Shown: positions 6,659 to 16,478, numbered from the stretch's first letter. The stretch: 64,000 bases of DNA from Skermania sp. ID1734 (GCF_007489285.1 NZ_VLIY01000014.1:1-64000), one strand, 5' to 3'. A program made the numbers and translations. Notes: generated from the sequence alone by a model not told the origin.

Positions 6659-7480
6659 ATGACGGATTGGAACGCGTTCACGGTCGAGACCACCGGACAG
6701 GTCGCCCAGGTCACGCTTATTGGTCCAGGCAAGGGCAACGCCATGGGCCCGGATTTCTGGCGCGAGCTGCCCGAGGTATTCACTGCACTCGACGCGGATC
6801 CCGAGGTGCGGGCGGTCGTGTTGGCGGGAAGTGGCAAGCACTTCTCGTTCGGGCTCGACCTCGCCGCGATGGGCGGCGAGTTTGCGCCGTTGCTGGCCGA
6901 CCGGGCCTTCGCGGCGCCGCGCACGGCGTTCCTGGAAACGATCAAGCGGATGCAGGGTTCTATCAACGCTGTCGCGGACTGTCGGAAGCCGGTGGTCGCG
7001 GCGGTGCAGGGCTGGTGCATTGGCGGCGGAGTCGACCTGATCTCCGCGGCCGACATTCGCTACGCATCGGCCGACGCGAAGTTCAGCGTGCGCGAAGCCA
7101 AGGTGGCCATCGTGGCGGACATGGGCTCGTTGCAGCGACTACCGGCCATCATCGGCGATGGCCACCTGCGCGAACTGGCGTACACCGGCAAGGACATAGA
7201 TGCCGCCCGAGCGGCGCAGATCGGCCTGGTGAACGACGTCCTACCGGACGCTGACGCAGCATTGGCGGCCGCCCACGCGACGGCTCGCGAGATCGCTGCG
7301 AACCCGCCGCTGGTGGTGCAGGGCGTCAAGGACGTGCTGGACCGGGAGCGTGCCGGCATGGTCTCCGATGGCCTGCGCTACGTAGCCGCATGGAATGCCG
7401 CGTTCCTGCCGTCGGAGGACCTGACCGAGGCCATTCAGGCGGTCTTCGAGAAGCGCCCGCCGGAGTTCAAGGGAAAGTAA
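6659..7480 (+). CDS. Crotonase / enoyl-CoA hydratase-isomerase family protein
   Basis: The protein has 273 residues. The oxyanion-hole segments FSFGLDLAAM and CIGGGVDLISAADIRYA are present, followed by FSVREAKVAIVADMGSLQRL. The acidic pair near residues 146 (Glu) and 154 (Asp) resembles delta(3,5)-delta(2,4)-dienoyl-CoA isomerases (ECH1 type) more than plain hydratases. It probably acts on unsaturated acyl-CoA in fatty acid or sterol side-chain degradation. ATG 6659 is eight bases after TACGCT (6645-6650), so it is likely leaderless. It is divergent from the OHCU-like gene. Confidence 0.82.
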   Translation: MTDWNAFTVETTGQVAQVTLIGPGKGNAMGPDFWRELPEVFTALDADPEVRAVVLAGSGKHFSFGLDLAAMGGEFAPLLADRAFAAPRTAFLETIKRMQGSINAVADCRKPVVAAVQGWCIGGGVDLISAADIRYASADAKFSVREAKVAIVADMGSLQRLPAIIGDGHLRELAYTGKDIDAARAAQIGLVNDVLPDADAALAAAHATAREIAANPPLVVQGVKDVLDRERAGMVSDGLRYVAAWNAAFLPSEDLTEAIQAVFEKRPPEFKGK

Positions 7481-7533
7481 AGCTCGAACAATCACTTGCC
7501 ACGCGATAGCCGCGCCAACATAATTGCTTTGTG

Positions 7534-7543
7534 CAACTAGTTG
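7534..7543. promoter_or_regulatory. Candidate MarR operator
   Basis: CAACTAGTTG is a perfect 10-bp palindrome 21 bases before the chosen marR start, next to TTGC-N5-GCAA at 7524-7536. MarR proteins commonly bind palindromes of this kind to repress their own operon. Its position also argues against using GTG 7531 as the start of the gene. Confidence 0.45.
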
Positions 7544-7563
7544 ACGAATGCAAGGATTCGGCG

Positions 7564-8052
7564 ATGCACGACCCATCTGAGTACACCGACAAGATCGGCC
7601 TGCACCTAGTTCGGCTGCAGCGGATCCGGGACCGAACGCTGTCACAGCTGTCGACCATGACCAAGGGAGTGGTCGACCCGGCGGCCTACGCGTGCCTGTT
7701 CCGGCTGCTCGCGGAGGGTCCGATGCGTTCCGGTGCACTCGCCGAGGCCATGTATGCCGATCCGTCGACGATGAGCCGCCAGGTCGCCCAGCTGGTCGAG
7801 CGCGGGCTGGTGGAACGGCGAGCGGATCCCGGCGACGGTCGGGCGAGCGTGCTCGCCGTCACCGAGGTCGGGCGGGAGATGGCCGCACATTTGCGGCAGC
7901 TTCGCAACGCGCGACTGGACCGCATCCTGTCCGACTGGACCGACGACGAGCGACGTGACTTTGCCCGCCTGCTGGGCAAGTTCGTCACCGACTACGAATG
8001 CCGGCGCCCCGAAGTGATCGCGGCCGCCGACGAGGTGAAGGGCAAGAAGTGA
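7564..8052 (+). CDS. MarR-family transcriptional regulator
   Basis: A 162-residue winged-helix protein. The recognition region MRSGALAEAMYADPSTMSRQ is followed by the wing RRADPGDGRASVLAVT, then a C-terminal dimerisation helix. ATG 7564 is chosen over GTG 7531 because AAGGA precedes it and the upstream sequence is a palindrome. The gene overlaps the following MFS exporter by four bases (GTGA), so the two form an operon. By analogy with other marR-MFS pairs it probably represses the exporter until a ligand binds. The ligand is unknown. Confidence 0.85.
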   Translation: MHDPSEYTDKIGLHLVRLQRIRDRTLSQLSTMTKGVVDPAAYACLFRLLAEGPMRSGALAEAMYADPSTMSRQVAQLVERGLVERRADPGDGRASVLAVTEVGREMAAHLRQLRNARLDRILSDWTDDERRDFARLLGKFVTDYECRRPEVIAAADEVKGKK

Positions 8053-9725
8053 TCGCATCCCAAACAACGACGGAAGCCTCGCCAACGGGTTTCACGCATA
8101 AACAGATCTTGACGATCCTCACCGGGCTGATGCTCGGCATGCTGTTGGCCGCGCTCGACCAGACGATTGTCGCCACCGCGATCCGGACCATCGCCGACGA
8201 CCTCAACGGCTATGCGCTGCAGGCCTGGGTCACCACCGCGTACCTGATCACCGCCACGCTGGCGACCCCGCTCTACGGCAAGCTCTCCGACATGTACGGC
8301 CGCAAGCCGTTCTTCATGGGTGCGATCACCATCTTCGTCGTCGGATCGCTGCTGTGCACCATCGCTCAGTCGATGTACATGCTGGCCGCATTCCGCGCAT
8401 TTCAGGGGCTCGGCGCCGGCGGCCTGATGTCGTTGGCGCTGGCCATCATGGGCGACATCGTCGCGCCGCGCGAGCGCGCCAAGTATCAGGGCTACTTCCT
8501 GGCGGTGTTCGGGACATCGAGTGTGGTCGGCCCAGTGCTGGGCGGCCTGCTGGCCGGTCAGAGCAGCATCCTGGGGATCTCCGGCTGGCGCTGGGTATTC
8601 CTCGTCAACGTCCCGGTCGGCATCGCCGCTCTGGTCGTGGTGTTCCGGGTGCTGCACCTGCCGCGCGTGACCAAGCCGATGGTGCGGGTGGACTGGTGGG
8701 GTGTGCTCGCCCTGGTGGTCGGCATCGTGCCGCTGCTGATCGTCGCCGAGCAGGGCCGTGACTGGGGTTGGGGCAGCGTGGCGTCGGTCGCCTGCTACGT
8801 GGTGGGTGTGGCCGGCGTGGTCGCGTTCATCGCGGTGGAGGCGGCGCTGCGCGATGCGGCCCTGATCCCGCTGCGGATGTTCAAAAACTCGACGTTCGCG
8901 CTCGGCGTGGTGATTTCGGTGGTGGTGGGTGCGGCGATGTTCGGCGGCATCACCCTGGTGCCGCAGTATCTGCAGGTTGATCGCGGGTCGAGCCCGACGA
9001 TGGCCGGTCTGCAGATGCTGCCGCTGGTGCTGGGATTGATGACCGGTTCGATCGTCTCCGGCCAGCTGATCGCCCGGACCGGCCGCTACCGCGCTTATCC
9101 GCTGATCGGTTCAGCCATGCTCACCCTCGGGCTGTTCCTGCTGCACTACGTCACGGCGGATACCCACATGTGGGTGGTGATGGTGTTCATGGCGATCACC
9201 GGGTTCGGCCTGGGCAACCTGATGCAGCCGCTGACCCTGGCCCTGCAGAACGCGCTGCCCCCGGCCGACATGGGAGTGTCCACCGCGGCGGCCACGTTCT
9301 TCCGCCAGATCGGCGGCACCATGGGTGTGGCGGTGTTCCTGTCGATCCTGTTCGCCCAGCTCGGCCCGAACATCTCCCACGAGTTGCAGGTCAGCGCGAC
9401 GACGCCGGCCTTCCAGCAAGCGGTTCGGGAAGGATTGCACAGCACCAACCCGACGGATGTGGCGCTCTCGCGCGGGCTGGTCAACCACGACGTCTCGGCC
9501 GCGGGCGGCGTGCTGCAGGACAGCTCGGTGGTGCAGAAGCTGAGTCCGGAACTGGCCCGGCCGTTCAAGGTCGGCTTCGCCGACGCCATGTCGACGGTGT
9601 TCTTGTCGGTGACCGTGATGGCGTTTGTGGCGTTCGTGCTGGTGTTGTTCTGGAAGGAAGTGCCGTTGCGGCTCACCGCCGGCATTCAGGCCCGCGCCGA
9701 CGCAGAACGGGCCGCGGTGGAGTAG
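8049..9725 (+). CDS. DHA2-type MFS multidrug exporter
   Basis: The protein has 558 residues and about 14 hydrophobic helices, the layout of the EmrB/QacA (DHA2) proton-driven drug exporters. The first helix carries LAALDQTIVATAIRTI with the membrane Asp typical of this family, motif A is GKLSDMYGRKPFF, and motif C is VVGPVLGG. A large extracytoplasmic loop lies between the last two helices, around residues 445-515. GTG 8049 overlaps the marR stop and has an AAGGGC site inside marR. Regulation by the adjacent MarR protein is likely. Substrates cannot be inferred. Confidence 0.88.
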   Translation: MIASQTTTEASPTGFTHKQILTILTGLMLGMLLAALDQTIVATAIRTIADDLNGYALQAWVTTAYLITATLATPLYGKLSDMYGRKPFFMGAITIFVVGSLLCTIAQSMYMLAAFRAFQGLGAGGLMSLALAIMGDIVAPRERAKYQGYFLAVFGTSSVVGPVLGGLLAGQSSILGISGWRWVFLVNVPVGIAALVVVFRVLHLPRVTKPMVRVDWWGVLALVVGIVPLLIVAEQGRDWGWGSVASVACYVVGVAGVVAFIAVEAALRDAALIPLRMFKNSTFALGVVISVVVGAAMFGGITLVPQYLQVDRGSSPTMAGLQMLPLVLGLMTGSIVSGQLIARTGRYRAYPLIGSAMLTLGLFLLHYVTADTHMWVVMVFMAITGFGLGNLMQPLTLALQNALPPADMGVSTAAATFFRQIGGTMGVAVFLSILFAQLGPNISHELQVSATTPAFQQAVREGLHSTNPTDVALSRGLVNHDVSAAGGVLQDSSVVQKLSPELARPFKVGFADAMSTVFLSVTVMAFVAFVLVLFWKEVPLRLTAGIQARADAERAAVE

Positions 9726-9736
9726 CTATGCGGAGT

Positions 9737-9804
9737 TGCCGCGCGCGTTCTTGCCCACCTGCACAAGACAATTAGGGTGCGGCACCGCAAGTTCGCGCGC
9801 GGCG
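9737..9804. repeat. Intergenic palindromic repeat, copy B
   Basis: Arm TGCCGCGCGCGTTCTTGC (9737-9754), core GGGTGCGGCACCGCAA (9775-9790) and complementary arm GCAAGTTCGCGCGCGGC (9787-9803) repeat the arrangement found at 3403-3470, with a different spacer. It lies between the convergent MFS and ppa genes, where it could also act as a terminator. Confidence 0.6.
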
Positions 9805-9834
9805 GTGAAGCAGGTAAGCCAGGTAAGCCAGCGG

Positions 9835-10326
9835 CTAGTGGCCGCCCTGCTCCTGCAGGCGCTTGAACGACCGCTCGACCTCGGCCTCGGCCTCGGCGCG
9901 GCCGACCCACTCCGAACCCTTCACGAACTTGCCCGGCTCGAGATCCTTGTACCGCTCGAAGAAGTGCTTGATCGGGTCGAGGACGAATTCGGGCACGTCC
10001 TCCAACTCCTGAATGTGATCCCACCGAGGGTCGCCGGCGGGCACGCACAGCACCTTGTCGTCGCCGCCCTTCTCGTCGGTCATCTTGTACATGGCGACGG
10101 GACGCACGTTGATGATCACGCCAGGGAAGACCGGCTCCGGCAGCAGCACGAGCACGTCGAGCGGGTCCCCGTCCTCACCGAGACTGTTGTCGATGTAGCC
10201 GTAGTCCGCCGGGTACACCATCGAGGTGTAGAGGAAGCGGTCGAGCCGGACCCGTCCGGTTTCGTGATCGACTTCGTACTTGTTCCGTTGCCCCTTGGGG
10301 ATCTCGATGGTGACGTCGAACTCCAC
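9835..10326 (-). CDS. ppa: Inorganic pyrophosphatase
   Basis: A 163-residue family I soluble pyrophosphatase, the usual bacterial length. It hydrolyses pyrophosphate to phosphate in the cytosol. It shows the N-terminal [20 protein letters not shown], the metal-binding signature DGDPLDVLV, and a further Asp in [14 protein letters not shown]. The start is GTG 10326 (VEFDVTIE). It is divergent from dacB, as in M. tuberculosis. The C-terminus is His-containing (QEQGGH), as in mycobacterial Ppa. Confidence 0.95.
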   Translation of the reverse strand: MEFDVTIEIPKGQRNKYEVDHETGRVRLDRFLYTSMVYPADYGYIDNSLGEDGDPLDVLVLLPEPVFPGVIINVRPVAMYKMTDEKGGDDKVLCVPAGDPRWDHIQELEDVPEFVLDPIKHFFERYKDLEPGKFVKGSEWVGRAEAEAEVERSFKRLQEQGGH

Positions 10327-10452
10327 GCCGCTGGTCCTTGTCTCTCGATGAAACTCGGCAATTCGTTGAGGGAAGGTTATCGCGTCGAGGTTAGTGTGGA
10401 ACCCGCAGCCGAGGATCACAGCGCAGTTTCGCCGCCGTGACCGGGCGAGTTT

Positions 10453-11892
10453 GTGCATTGTGTGAACGATGAGCGAGGGATTTTGGCTGGGCGGAACAAG
10501 AAGGCTCGTGGTGCTCTGGCCGCTCGTCGTCACCGCAATATGCAAGCGTTGGTCGTTGCCATAGTCCTGTTGCTCGTCGGCACGACGGGCGCGCTCGTCC
10601 TTATTCAGCATCCTTGGCGGGCCACGGCTGCGCTCGGCGCGTTGACCGTCGCCCCGCCGCCGGCGCTAGTGCTGCCGGCACCGCAAATCGCGCCGGTGCC
10701 CGCGACCGCACCGGAGCCGACCGCCGCCGCGTTGAGCGCGCAACTGGCCAAGGTCGTCGGCAATCCCGATCTGGGCACCTTCTCGGCGTCGGTGTCGGAC
10801 GCGCTCTCGGCCACCACACTGTGGAGCAGTAATCCCGATCGTCCGATGACTCCGGCATCGACCACCAAGGTGCTCACCACGGCCGCCGCGATACTGGCGC
10901 TGCCGCTGGACCATCGGGTGTCCACCACGGTGGTGCGCGGGTCGACACCCGACGAGATCGTGCTGGTCGGCGGCGGCGATCCGACCCTGACCGCTCAGCC
11001 GGTCGGTCAGCCGAGCTTCTATCCGGGCTCGGCCCGGCTCGAGGACCTGGTGCAGCAGATCAAGCGCAGCGGAGTAACGCCGACGAGCATTGTCGTCGAC
11101 ACCAGCGCGTTCAGCGGGCCGACGATGGCCCAAGGCTGGGACAACTCCGACATCGCCGGCGGCAACATCACGCCGATCGAACCGCTCATGATCGACGGTG
11201 GCCGGTCCAACCCGCTCGTCGACGAGTCCCCGCGCAGCCCCACACCGGCCCTCGACGCGGGCCGTCAACTCGCCACCGCCCTTGGCATCGACCCGGCGAA
11301 CGTCCGAATCGGATCGGCGCCGTCGGGCGCCGCGCCGCTGGCCAGTGTGCAGTCGGCGCCGCTGCGTGACCGGCTTGGACAGATGATGCGCCGGTCCGAC
11401 AACGTGCTGGCCGAGGAGGTGGGCCGGGAAATCGCCAAATCGCTCGGGGACCCGCTCAGCTTCGACGGCGCGGTCAAGGCGGTCACGGACACGCTGCGCG
11501 ACAACGGCTTTGACCTGTCCGGCGTGACCCTGCACGACGTGAGCGGGCTGTCGGTCGACGACCGCATTCCGCCGCGGCTGCTCGATCAGGTGCTCAACGA
11601 GGCCGCCGGAAACGCGAATCCGAAGCTGCGGCCGATGCTGGACTACCTACCGGTCGCGGGCGCCACCGGTACCCTCGCCGACCGCTACGGACCGGCCGAT
11701 CGTGCCGGTGCCGGCTGGGTGCGCGCCAAGACCGGAACTCTGTCGGTGGCCAGCGCGTTGGTCGGGTATGTCGTCGACAACAGCGGGCGCGTCTTGACGT
11801 TCGCGCTCATGTCCAACGACCGGCCGCCCGACGTGAGCCGGCCAGCCCTCGACGCCATTGCGTCGACACTGCGAACTTGTGGGTGCACGTGA
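10453..11892 (+). CDS. dacB: D-alanyl-D-alanine carboxypeptidase / endopeptidase (PBP4 type)
   Basis: A 479-residue peptidase S13 protein that trims or cleaves peptidoglycan cross-links outside the membrane. A single N-terminal membrane anchor at about residues 31-52 is followed by a Pro/Ala-rich linker. Penicillin-binding motifs are present: SxxK as STTK at 136-139, SDN in [11 protein letters not shown], and KTG in RAKTGTLS. The GTG start at 10453 is uncertain; GTG 10462 is an alternative. It overlaps the next gene by four bases and starts a co-directional run to hpt. Confidence 0.9.
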   Translation: MHCVNDERGILAGRNKKARGALAARRHRNMQALVVAIVLLLVGTTGALVLIQHPWRATAALGALTVAPPPALVLPAPQIAPVPATAPEPTAAALSAQLAKVVGNPDLGTFSASVSDALSATTLWSSNPDRPMTPASTTKVLTTAAAILALPLDHRVSTTVVRGSTPDEIVLVGGGDPTLTAQPVGQPSFYPGSARLEDLVQQIKRSGVTPTSIVVDTSAFSGPTMAQGWDNSDIAGGNITPIEPLMIDGGRSNPLVDESPRSPTPALDAGRQLATALGIDPANVRIGSAPSGAAPLASVQSAPLRDRLGQMMRRSDNVLAEEVGREIAKSLGDPLSFDGAVKAVTDTLRDNGFDLSGVTLHDVSGLSVDDRIPPRLLDQVLNEAAGNANPKLRPMLDYLPVAGATGTLADRYGPADRAGAGWVRAKTGTLSVASALVGYVVDNSGRVLTFALMSNDRPPDVSRPALDAIASTLRTCGCT

Positions 11893-12950
11893 GCGAAACC
11901 CAGAGCGAAAAGCGCAATCTCCTAGCTGCCGCCGTCGACTGGGAGGTGGCCGCCAAGACCGCGGTACGGCTTTCCCCGCGCGGTCCCGCGGCGTCGCGCT
12001 ACACCGCGCAGCAGGCCGTGAGCGAACTGTCCGAGGCGTCAGTGCGTGCCGAGGGTCCCGTGCGTGACGTCACCGGTCTCGCCGACGGGTTGCCGGTTCC
12101 GGCGGCGCAGGTGGTGGACCGCAAGACGTGGGCACGGGCGGCGGCGCAATCGATGGCGCAGCTCACCGGCAGTGCCGAGGAGACCGAACGCAGCCTGCTG
12201 GCCGGCAAGCCCGCCGGATTGCAGGCCGGTGCCATGCTCGCCTACCTCTCGTCGGCAATTCTCGGGCAGTACGACCCGTTCACCGGCGACAACGGCACGC
12301 TGCTGCTGGTGGCGCCCAACATCGTCATGGTCGAGCGGGCGCTGCGGGTGCCGCCCAGCGACTTCCGGCTGTGGGTCTGCCTGCACGAGGTGACGCACCG
12401 CGTCCAGTTCTCTTCTGCCCCATGGATTTCCGACTTCATGCGTGATGCCGTCGACGTGCTCGGTGCGGTCGGCGAAGAGTCCATGAACGAGATGCTCAGC
12501 CGACTGGTCGATGCACTCAAACAACGGCGGCGGTCGGACAGCCAACCGATGGAGCAGCGCGGTGTGATCGGGCTCCTGCGTGCGACCCAAGCGCCGCCGC
12601 AACGCGAGGCACTGGACCGGTTGTTGGTGCTCGGCACCTTGCTGGAGGGCCATGCCGATCACGTGATGGATGCGGTCGGCCCGGCGGTGGTCCCGAGCGT
12701 CGCCCAAATTCGGGCGGCCTTCGACGATCGGCGCCGCCGCTCCGTCAACCCGCTGCAACGACTGGTGCGTGCACTGCTGGGTATGGACGCCAAGATGGCG
12801 CAATACGTGCGCGGCAAGCGGTTCGTCGATGCCGTCGTCGGCGAGGTCGGCATGGAGCGCTTCAACGCGATCTGGACCGGCCCGGAGACCTTGCCGCTGC
12901 TCGCGGAGATCGAAGAACCGAATCGATGGATCGCCCGAGTGCTCGGCTGA
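11889..12950 (+). CDS. Zinc-dependent metalloprotease of the DUF2342 / F420-associated family
   Basis: A 353-residue protein with the zinc motif HEVTH at residues 166-170 (LHEVTHRVQFSSAPW), followed by ESMNEMLSRL and a distal LLEGHADHVMDAVGP that gives another His/Asp-rich site. This family lies between dacB and tilS across the Mycobacteriales and has been annotated as coenzyme F420 biosynthesis-associated, though its substrate is unknown. The GTG at 11889 is chosen because it forms the same GTGA overlap seen elsewhere in this run. It overlaps tilS by 25 bases. Confidence 0.82.
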   Translation: MSETQSEKRNLLAAAVDWEVAAKTAVRLSPRGPAASRYTAQQAVSELSEASVRAEGPVRDVTGLADGLPVPAAQVVDRKTWARAAAQSMAQLTGSAEETERSLLAGKPAGLQAGAMLAYLSSAILGQYDPFTGDNGTLLLVAPNIVMVERALRVPPSDFRLWVCLHEVTHRVQFSSAPWISDFMRDAVDVLGAVGEESMNEMLSRLVDALKQRRRSDSQPMEQRGVIGLLRATQAPPQREALDRLLVLGTLLEGHADHVMDAVGPAVVPSVAQIRAAFDDRRRRSVNPLQRLVRALLGMDAKMAQYVRGKRFVDAVVGEVGMERFNAIWTGPETLPLLAEIEEPNRWIARVLG

Positions 12951-13954
12951 TCCGCCTACCGGAGACCGGCGCCATCCTGCAACTGCGCCACGCGGTGCGC
13001 GCTTGGCTCCGTCAGATTGTTCCCAACGCCCCGGTCTGCGTTGCGGTTTCGGGTGGAGCGGACTCGCTGGCACTGGTTGCGGCGGCAGTGGCGGAAGCGC
13101 CGGCCGCGCACGCCCTGATCGTCGACCACGGTTTGCAGCAAGGGTCTGGGGAGGTTGCGCGGGATGCCGCGGCGACGGCCGAGCGGCTCGGCTGCGCGTC
13201 GGCGCGGGTCTTGCCGGTGACCGTGACCGGTGCCGGCGGGTTGGAGGCCGCGGCCCGGCGCGCCCGCTACGGCGCGCTCGAGATAGCCCGCGACGGTCTG
13301 CCGGTGCTGCTCGGGCACACCCTCGACGACCAGGCCGAAACCGTGTTGCTCGGGCTCGCGCGCGGGTCCGGGCCGCGCTCGATGTGGGGCATGCAACCGT
13401 GGGACCCGCCGTGGGGCAGGCCGCTGCTCGGGGTAGGTCGCGCCGTCACCCGGCAGGCCTGCGCCGATCTGGGCGTTGTGGCGCACGAAGACCCGCACAA
13501 CGAATGCCCGGACTTTGTGCGCGTGCGCCTACGGCACGAGGTCTTGCCGCTGCTAGAGGACGTGCTCGGCGGTGGCGTGGCCGCGGCGCTGGCCCGCACC
13601 GGCGAGCAGTTACGGGCCGACGGCGCGGTTCTGGACGGGTTGGCGCAGCGACTGATCGACGGTCTCGATGATGCCGCGCAGCTGCCGGTGAGTGTTCTGC
13701 GCGCGCAACCGGCCGCCATCCGCCGCCGCGCAATTCGGCTCTGGCTGCTCGGGAATGGCGCAAAGGCGTTGACCAGCAAGCATTTACACGCGGTCGACGA
13801 GCTCGTGGTGGGCTGGCGAGGGCAGGGCGGCGTCGCGGTCGGGGGCGGTGTGGGTGATGCCAGGTTGGTCGTCACGCGCGAGCATGGCAGGCTGTCGCTG
13901 GGTCTTGATGAGTCTGCGCGGCCGTCGGTCCCTGGAGCGGGTCGGTCGACGTGA
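12926..13954 (+). CDS. tilS: tRNA(Ile)-lysidine synthase
   Basis: A 342-residue PP-loop ATPase that converts C34 of the CAU tRNA-Ile to lysidine so that it reads AUA. The P-loop SGGADS is at residues 42-47, with the downstream DHGLQ and [12 protein letters not shown] motifs. The C-terminal substrate-binding region is short, as usual in actinobacteria. The ATG start lies 25 bases inside the preceding gene. It sits next to hpt, a very common arrangement. Confidence 0.93.
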   Translation: MDRPSARLIRLPETGAILQLRHAVRAWLRQIVPNAPVCVAVSGGADSLALVAAAVAEAPAAHALIVDHGLQQGSGEVARDAAATAERLGCASARVLPVTVTGAGGLEAAARRARYGALEIARDGLPVLLGHTLDDQAETVLLGLARGSGPRSMWGMQPWDPPWGRPLLGVGRAVTRQACADLGVVAHEDPHNECPDFVRVRLRHEVLPLLEDVLGGGVAAALARTGEQLRADGAVLDGLAQRLIDGLDDAAQLPVSVLRAQPAAIRRRAIRLWLLGNGAKALTSKHLHAVDELVVGWRGQGGVAVGGGVGDARLVVTREHGRLSLGLDESARPSVPGAGRST

Positions 13955-13968
13955 AGGAGAAGGCAGGC

Positions 13969-14520
13969 GTGTACGACGGTGACATTGCGTCGGTACTGCT
14001 CACCGAGGACCAGATCCAGAGCCGCATCTCCGAACTCGCCGCCGAAATCGCAACTCGCTACCGCCCGGACGCGCCCGAGGGCGACCTGCTGCTCGTCGGC
14101 GTTCTCAAGGGCGCGATCTTCTTCATGACCGACCTTGCCCGCGCGCTTCCGCTGCCGACCCAGATGGAATTCATGGCGGTCAGTTCCTATGGTTCTGCGA
14201 CCTCGTCGTCGGGCGTGGTGCGGATCCTCAAGGACCTGGACAAGGACATCACCGGCCGCAACGTGCTCATCGTCGAAGACATCATCGACTCCGGTCTGAC
14301 GCTGTCCTGGTTGATGCGCAACCTGTCGAGCCGCAATCCGGCCTCGCTCGAAGTGGTGACGCTGCTGCGCAAGCCGGACGCGGTGAAGGTCGACCTCGAG
14401 GTCGCCAACGTCGGCTTCGACATTCCCAAGGAATTCGTCGTCGGGTACGGCCTCGATTACGGCGAGCGCTACCGCGACCTGCCCTACATCGGCACGCTGG
14501 AGCCGAAGGTCTACGAGTAG
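13969..14520 (+). CDS. hpt: Hypoxanthine-guanine phosphoribosyltransferase
   Basis: Salvages hypoxanthine and guanine to IMP and GMP using PRPP. The PRPP-binding motif [14 protein letters not shown] and the [11 protein letters not shown] loop are present, and the C-terminal region [20 protein letters not shown] binds the base. GTG 13969 is preferred because AAGGAG lies 9 bases upstream; GTG 13951, which overlaps the tilS stop, is the alternative and adds six residues. It is the last gene of the dacB-hpt run and converges on the kinase gene with only five bases between stops. Confidence 0.93.
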   Translation: MYDGDIASVLLTEDQIQSRISELAAEIATRYRPDAPEGDLLLVGVLKGAIFFMTDLARALPLPTQMEFMAVSSYGSATSSSGVVRILKDLDKDITGRNVLIVEDIIDSGLTLSWLMRNLSSRNPASLEVVTLLRKPDAVKVDLEVANVGFDIPKEFVVGYGLDYGERYRDLPYIGTLEPKVYE

Positions 14521-14525
14521 GCGGG

Positions 14526-16478
14526 CTAGGCCGAGACCACCCGGTCCAGCGCCTGCAGGTCCGCCTCGAAGGCGCGGAAAACTCGGTAGGCCACCACGAA
14601 TGCGATGGTGCCGCCGAGGCAGACGATCCGCACGGCCACGATGACCAGCGGAATTTCGTCCGTCGGCACGAAGGTCAGCCCGGCCACGCCGAGCAACGGC
14701 ACGGACGCTGCGATCGCCAGGTACAGGCTGCCGCGCCGGTCCAGACCGCGCAGTAGTCGCGCGTCGGTTGCGCTGGTTTCGCCGTGCGGTAGGAACGTCG
14801 GGTACAGGCAGCGGATGGCGAAGAACATGATCAGGATGAACGGGTAGGCCACCGCGATGGCGCCGCAAACCACCTGCGCAGCGACGAAATGGACCCAGGC
14901 GTTGGGCGGAATTCGGCCCGCGGCAACCTGCAGGCCGATCGGCCAGAATATGCCGAAGATCATCCACAGGCCGAAGCACACGGCCACGATCCGGTCGCCC
15001 ATCAGCAGCGTGTCGCGGCGGGCGGCCGCGAGTGTTTCCGCGTCGTAGGTGCGGCCCAATCGCAGCCCGCGCGGCACGATGAGCAGCCGCCGGCACAGGT
15101 AGAGGATCAGCAGTCCACCGAGCGCGAACGCGACGATGTTGTTGAACGCAGCGATCAGGTCGAAGGTCCGCTGGGCATCGAGCTTGAGCTTGGTCACCAC
15201 CAGCATCTGGTTCTGCTGGATGTTGTACAGGGCGGCCAGCGCGTTGGGAACGGCGATGGCCAGCGTGACAATCGGGACCGTCCAGCGCCGCAGCCGGAGT
15301 CGCCAACTGTGTGCCGGCGGGTCGACCAGGTCACAAGCGCGGGCGTCGAGGCACACCTCGAATTGCTGGGCCAATGCGGCACCGGTGGGCCAGCGCTCGG
15401 CCGGGTTCGCCGCCAGACACGTCAGCAACACGCGGCGCAGGGCCGCCGAACAATTTGGGGGCAGGCGTTCGATCGACTGCTCGGTGATGCCGCCGTGGCG
15501 GCGGCTCAGCATGGCGTCGAGGGTGGTGGTGTCCCCGCCGACGATGTCGCCGTCGTCGAAAGGCTTTCTCCCCGTGAGTAATTCCCACAGCAACACGCCG
15601 AGCGAGTAGATGTCGCTGCGGGTGTCCAGGTCGGCCGCCGTACCCGACCGGCCGGGGTGGCACGCCTCGAGTTGCTCCGGGCTCATGTACGACAGCGAAC
15701 CGCCGAAGTAGGCGACCGGGCTCGACCGCCGACCGTCCGCGCCGGTCACCGAACCGCTGAAGCTGATATTGAAGTCCGCGAGTTTCGGCACGCCTTCCGA
15801 GGTGAGCAGCACATTGGCGGGTTTCACGTCGCGGTGCAACACGCCGCGCTCACCGGCGTAATCGAGCGCCTCGGCGAGTCGTCGGCCGAGCCAGGCCACG
15901 GTGTCCGGCCAGTTGAGCCCGGCGATCTCGGTGCGCACGCTGGAGTCGCTCGGCCGGATCTCACCGCGGCTGGCCATCGCCGCGTCGACCGAGGCCAGCA
16001 GCAGAGCTCCGCTGCGCTGCTCGATCGGTGTGGCACGCACCCGTTGCAAGACGTTGAGCAGGGTTCCCCCGGGCAGGTACTGCATGTAGAGCAGGCGCAG
16101 CCGGCGGTCATCGAGGATGCGCTGGTCGAAGACCCGCACGATGTAGTCGTGGTCGAGTTGCGCGAGCGTCTGTGGCTCGGTGCCGTGGTTCTCCGACACC
16201 TTGACCGCCACCAGGCGCTGCATGGTGCGCTGCCGGGCGAGAAACACGCGCGCGAACGCGCCCGCCCCCAGGGGAGTGAGCAGATCGAAGTCGTCGAGGC
16301 ACTGGCCAACGTCGATGCTCTCGAGCGGGTCGGTGTTGGGGGTGATCGCTGCGATGGTGCGCGGGCCGACGGTCGGGGCCAGGGTGGCGTCGAATTCGGC
16401 TCCCACCGTCGCGGTGGGCGCCACCGTCGCTTCGCCGGGGCGCGCGGTGGCGTCGTCGGCGTTGCTGCTCATGGTCAT
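14526..16478 (-). CDS. Ser/Thr protein kinase with a six-helix membrane domain
   Basis: A 650-residue protein. Kinase domain about 63-370: Gly loop GAGAFARV at 71-78, Lys93 in VAVKV, HRDVKPAN from 215, and a DFN in place of DFG at 235-237, then SYMSPEQL and DIYSLGVLLWELLTG. A long insert rich in Asp and Arg (about 150-190) splits the hinge region. After residue 398 come about six transmembrane helices (400-418, 440-462, 495-517, 530-555, 584-604, 609-632). The usual PknB type has one helix and an extracellular sensor. ATG 16478 is chosen, with GGGGACAG upstream. Divergent from the amidase gene; ligand and targets unknown. Confidence 0.85.
   Translation of the reverse strand: MTMSSNADDATARPGEATVAPTATVGAEFDATLAPTVGPRTIAAITPNTDPLESIDVGQCLDDFDLLTPLGAGAFARVFLARQRTMQRLVAVKVSENHGTEPQTLAQLDHDYIVRVFDQRILDDRRLRLLYMQYLPGGTLLNVLQRVRATPIEQRSGALLLASVDAAMASRGEIRPSDSSVRTEIAGLNWPDTVAWLGRRLAEALDYAGERGVLHRDVKPANVLLTSEGVPKLADFNISFSGSVTGADGRRSSPVAYFGGSLSYMSPEQLEACHPGRSGTAADLDTRSDIYSLGVLLWELLTGRKPFDDGDIVGGDTTTLDAMLSRRHGGITEQSIERLPPNCSAALRRVLLTCLAANPAERWPTGAALAQQFEVCLDARACDLVDPPAHSWRLRLRRWTVPIVTLAIAVPNALAALYNIQQNQMLVVTKLKLDAQRTFDLIAAFNNIVAFALGGLLILYLCRRLLIVPRGLRLGRTYDAETLAAARRDTLLMGDRIVAVCFGLWMIFGIFWPIGLQVAAGRIPPNAWVHFVAAQVVCGAIAVAYPFILIMFFAIRCLYPTFLPHGETSATDARLLRGLDRRGSLYLAIAASVPLLGVAGLTFVPTDEIPLVIVAVRIVCLGGTIAFVVAYRVFRAFEADLQALDRVVSA

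Noticed and set aside
10327-10611. Longer ppa reading frame
   Set aside because: The upstream part overlaps the dacB start, and the protein from GTG 10326 already has the canonical family N-terminus and length.
13267-15306. Very long minus-strand open frame (679 codons) through tilS, hpt and the kinase gene
   Set aside because: It lies across three well-supported genes. Long antisense frames are common in GC-rich DNA, and the translation is Arg/Pro-rich with no family motifs.
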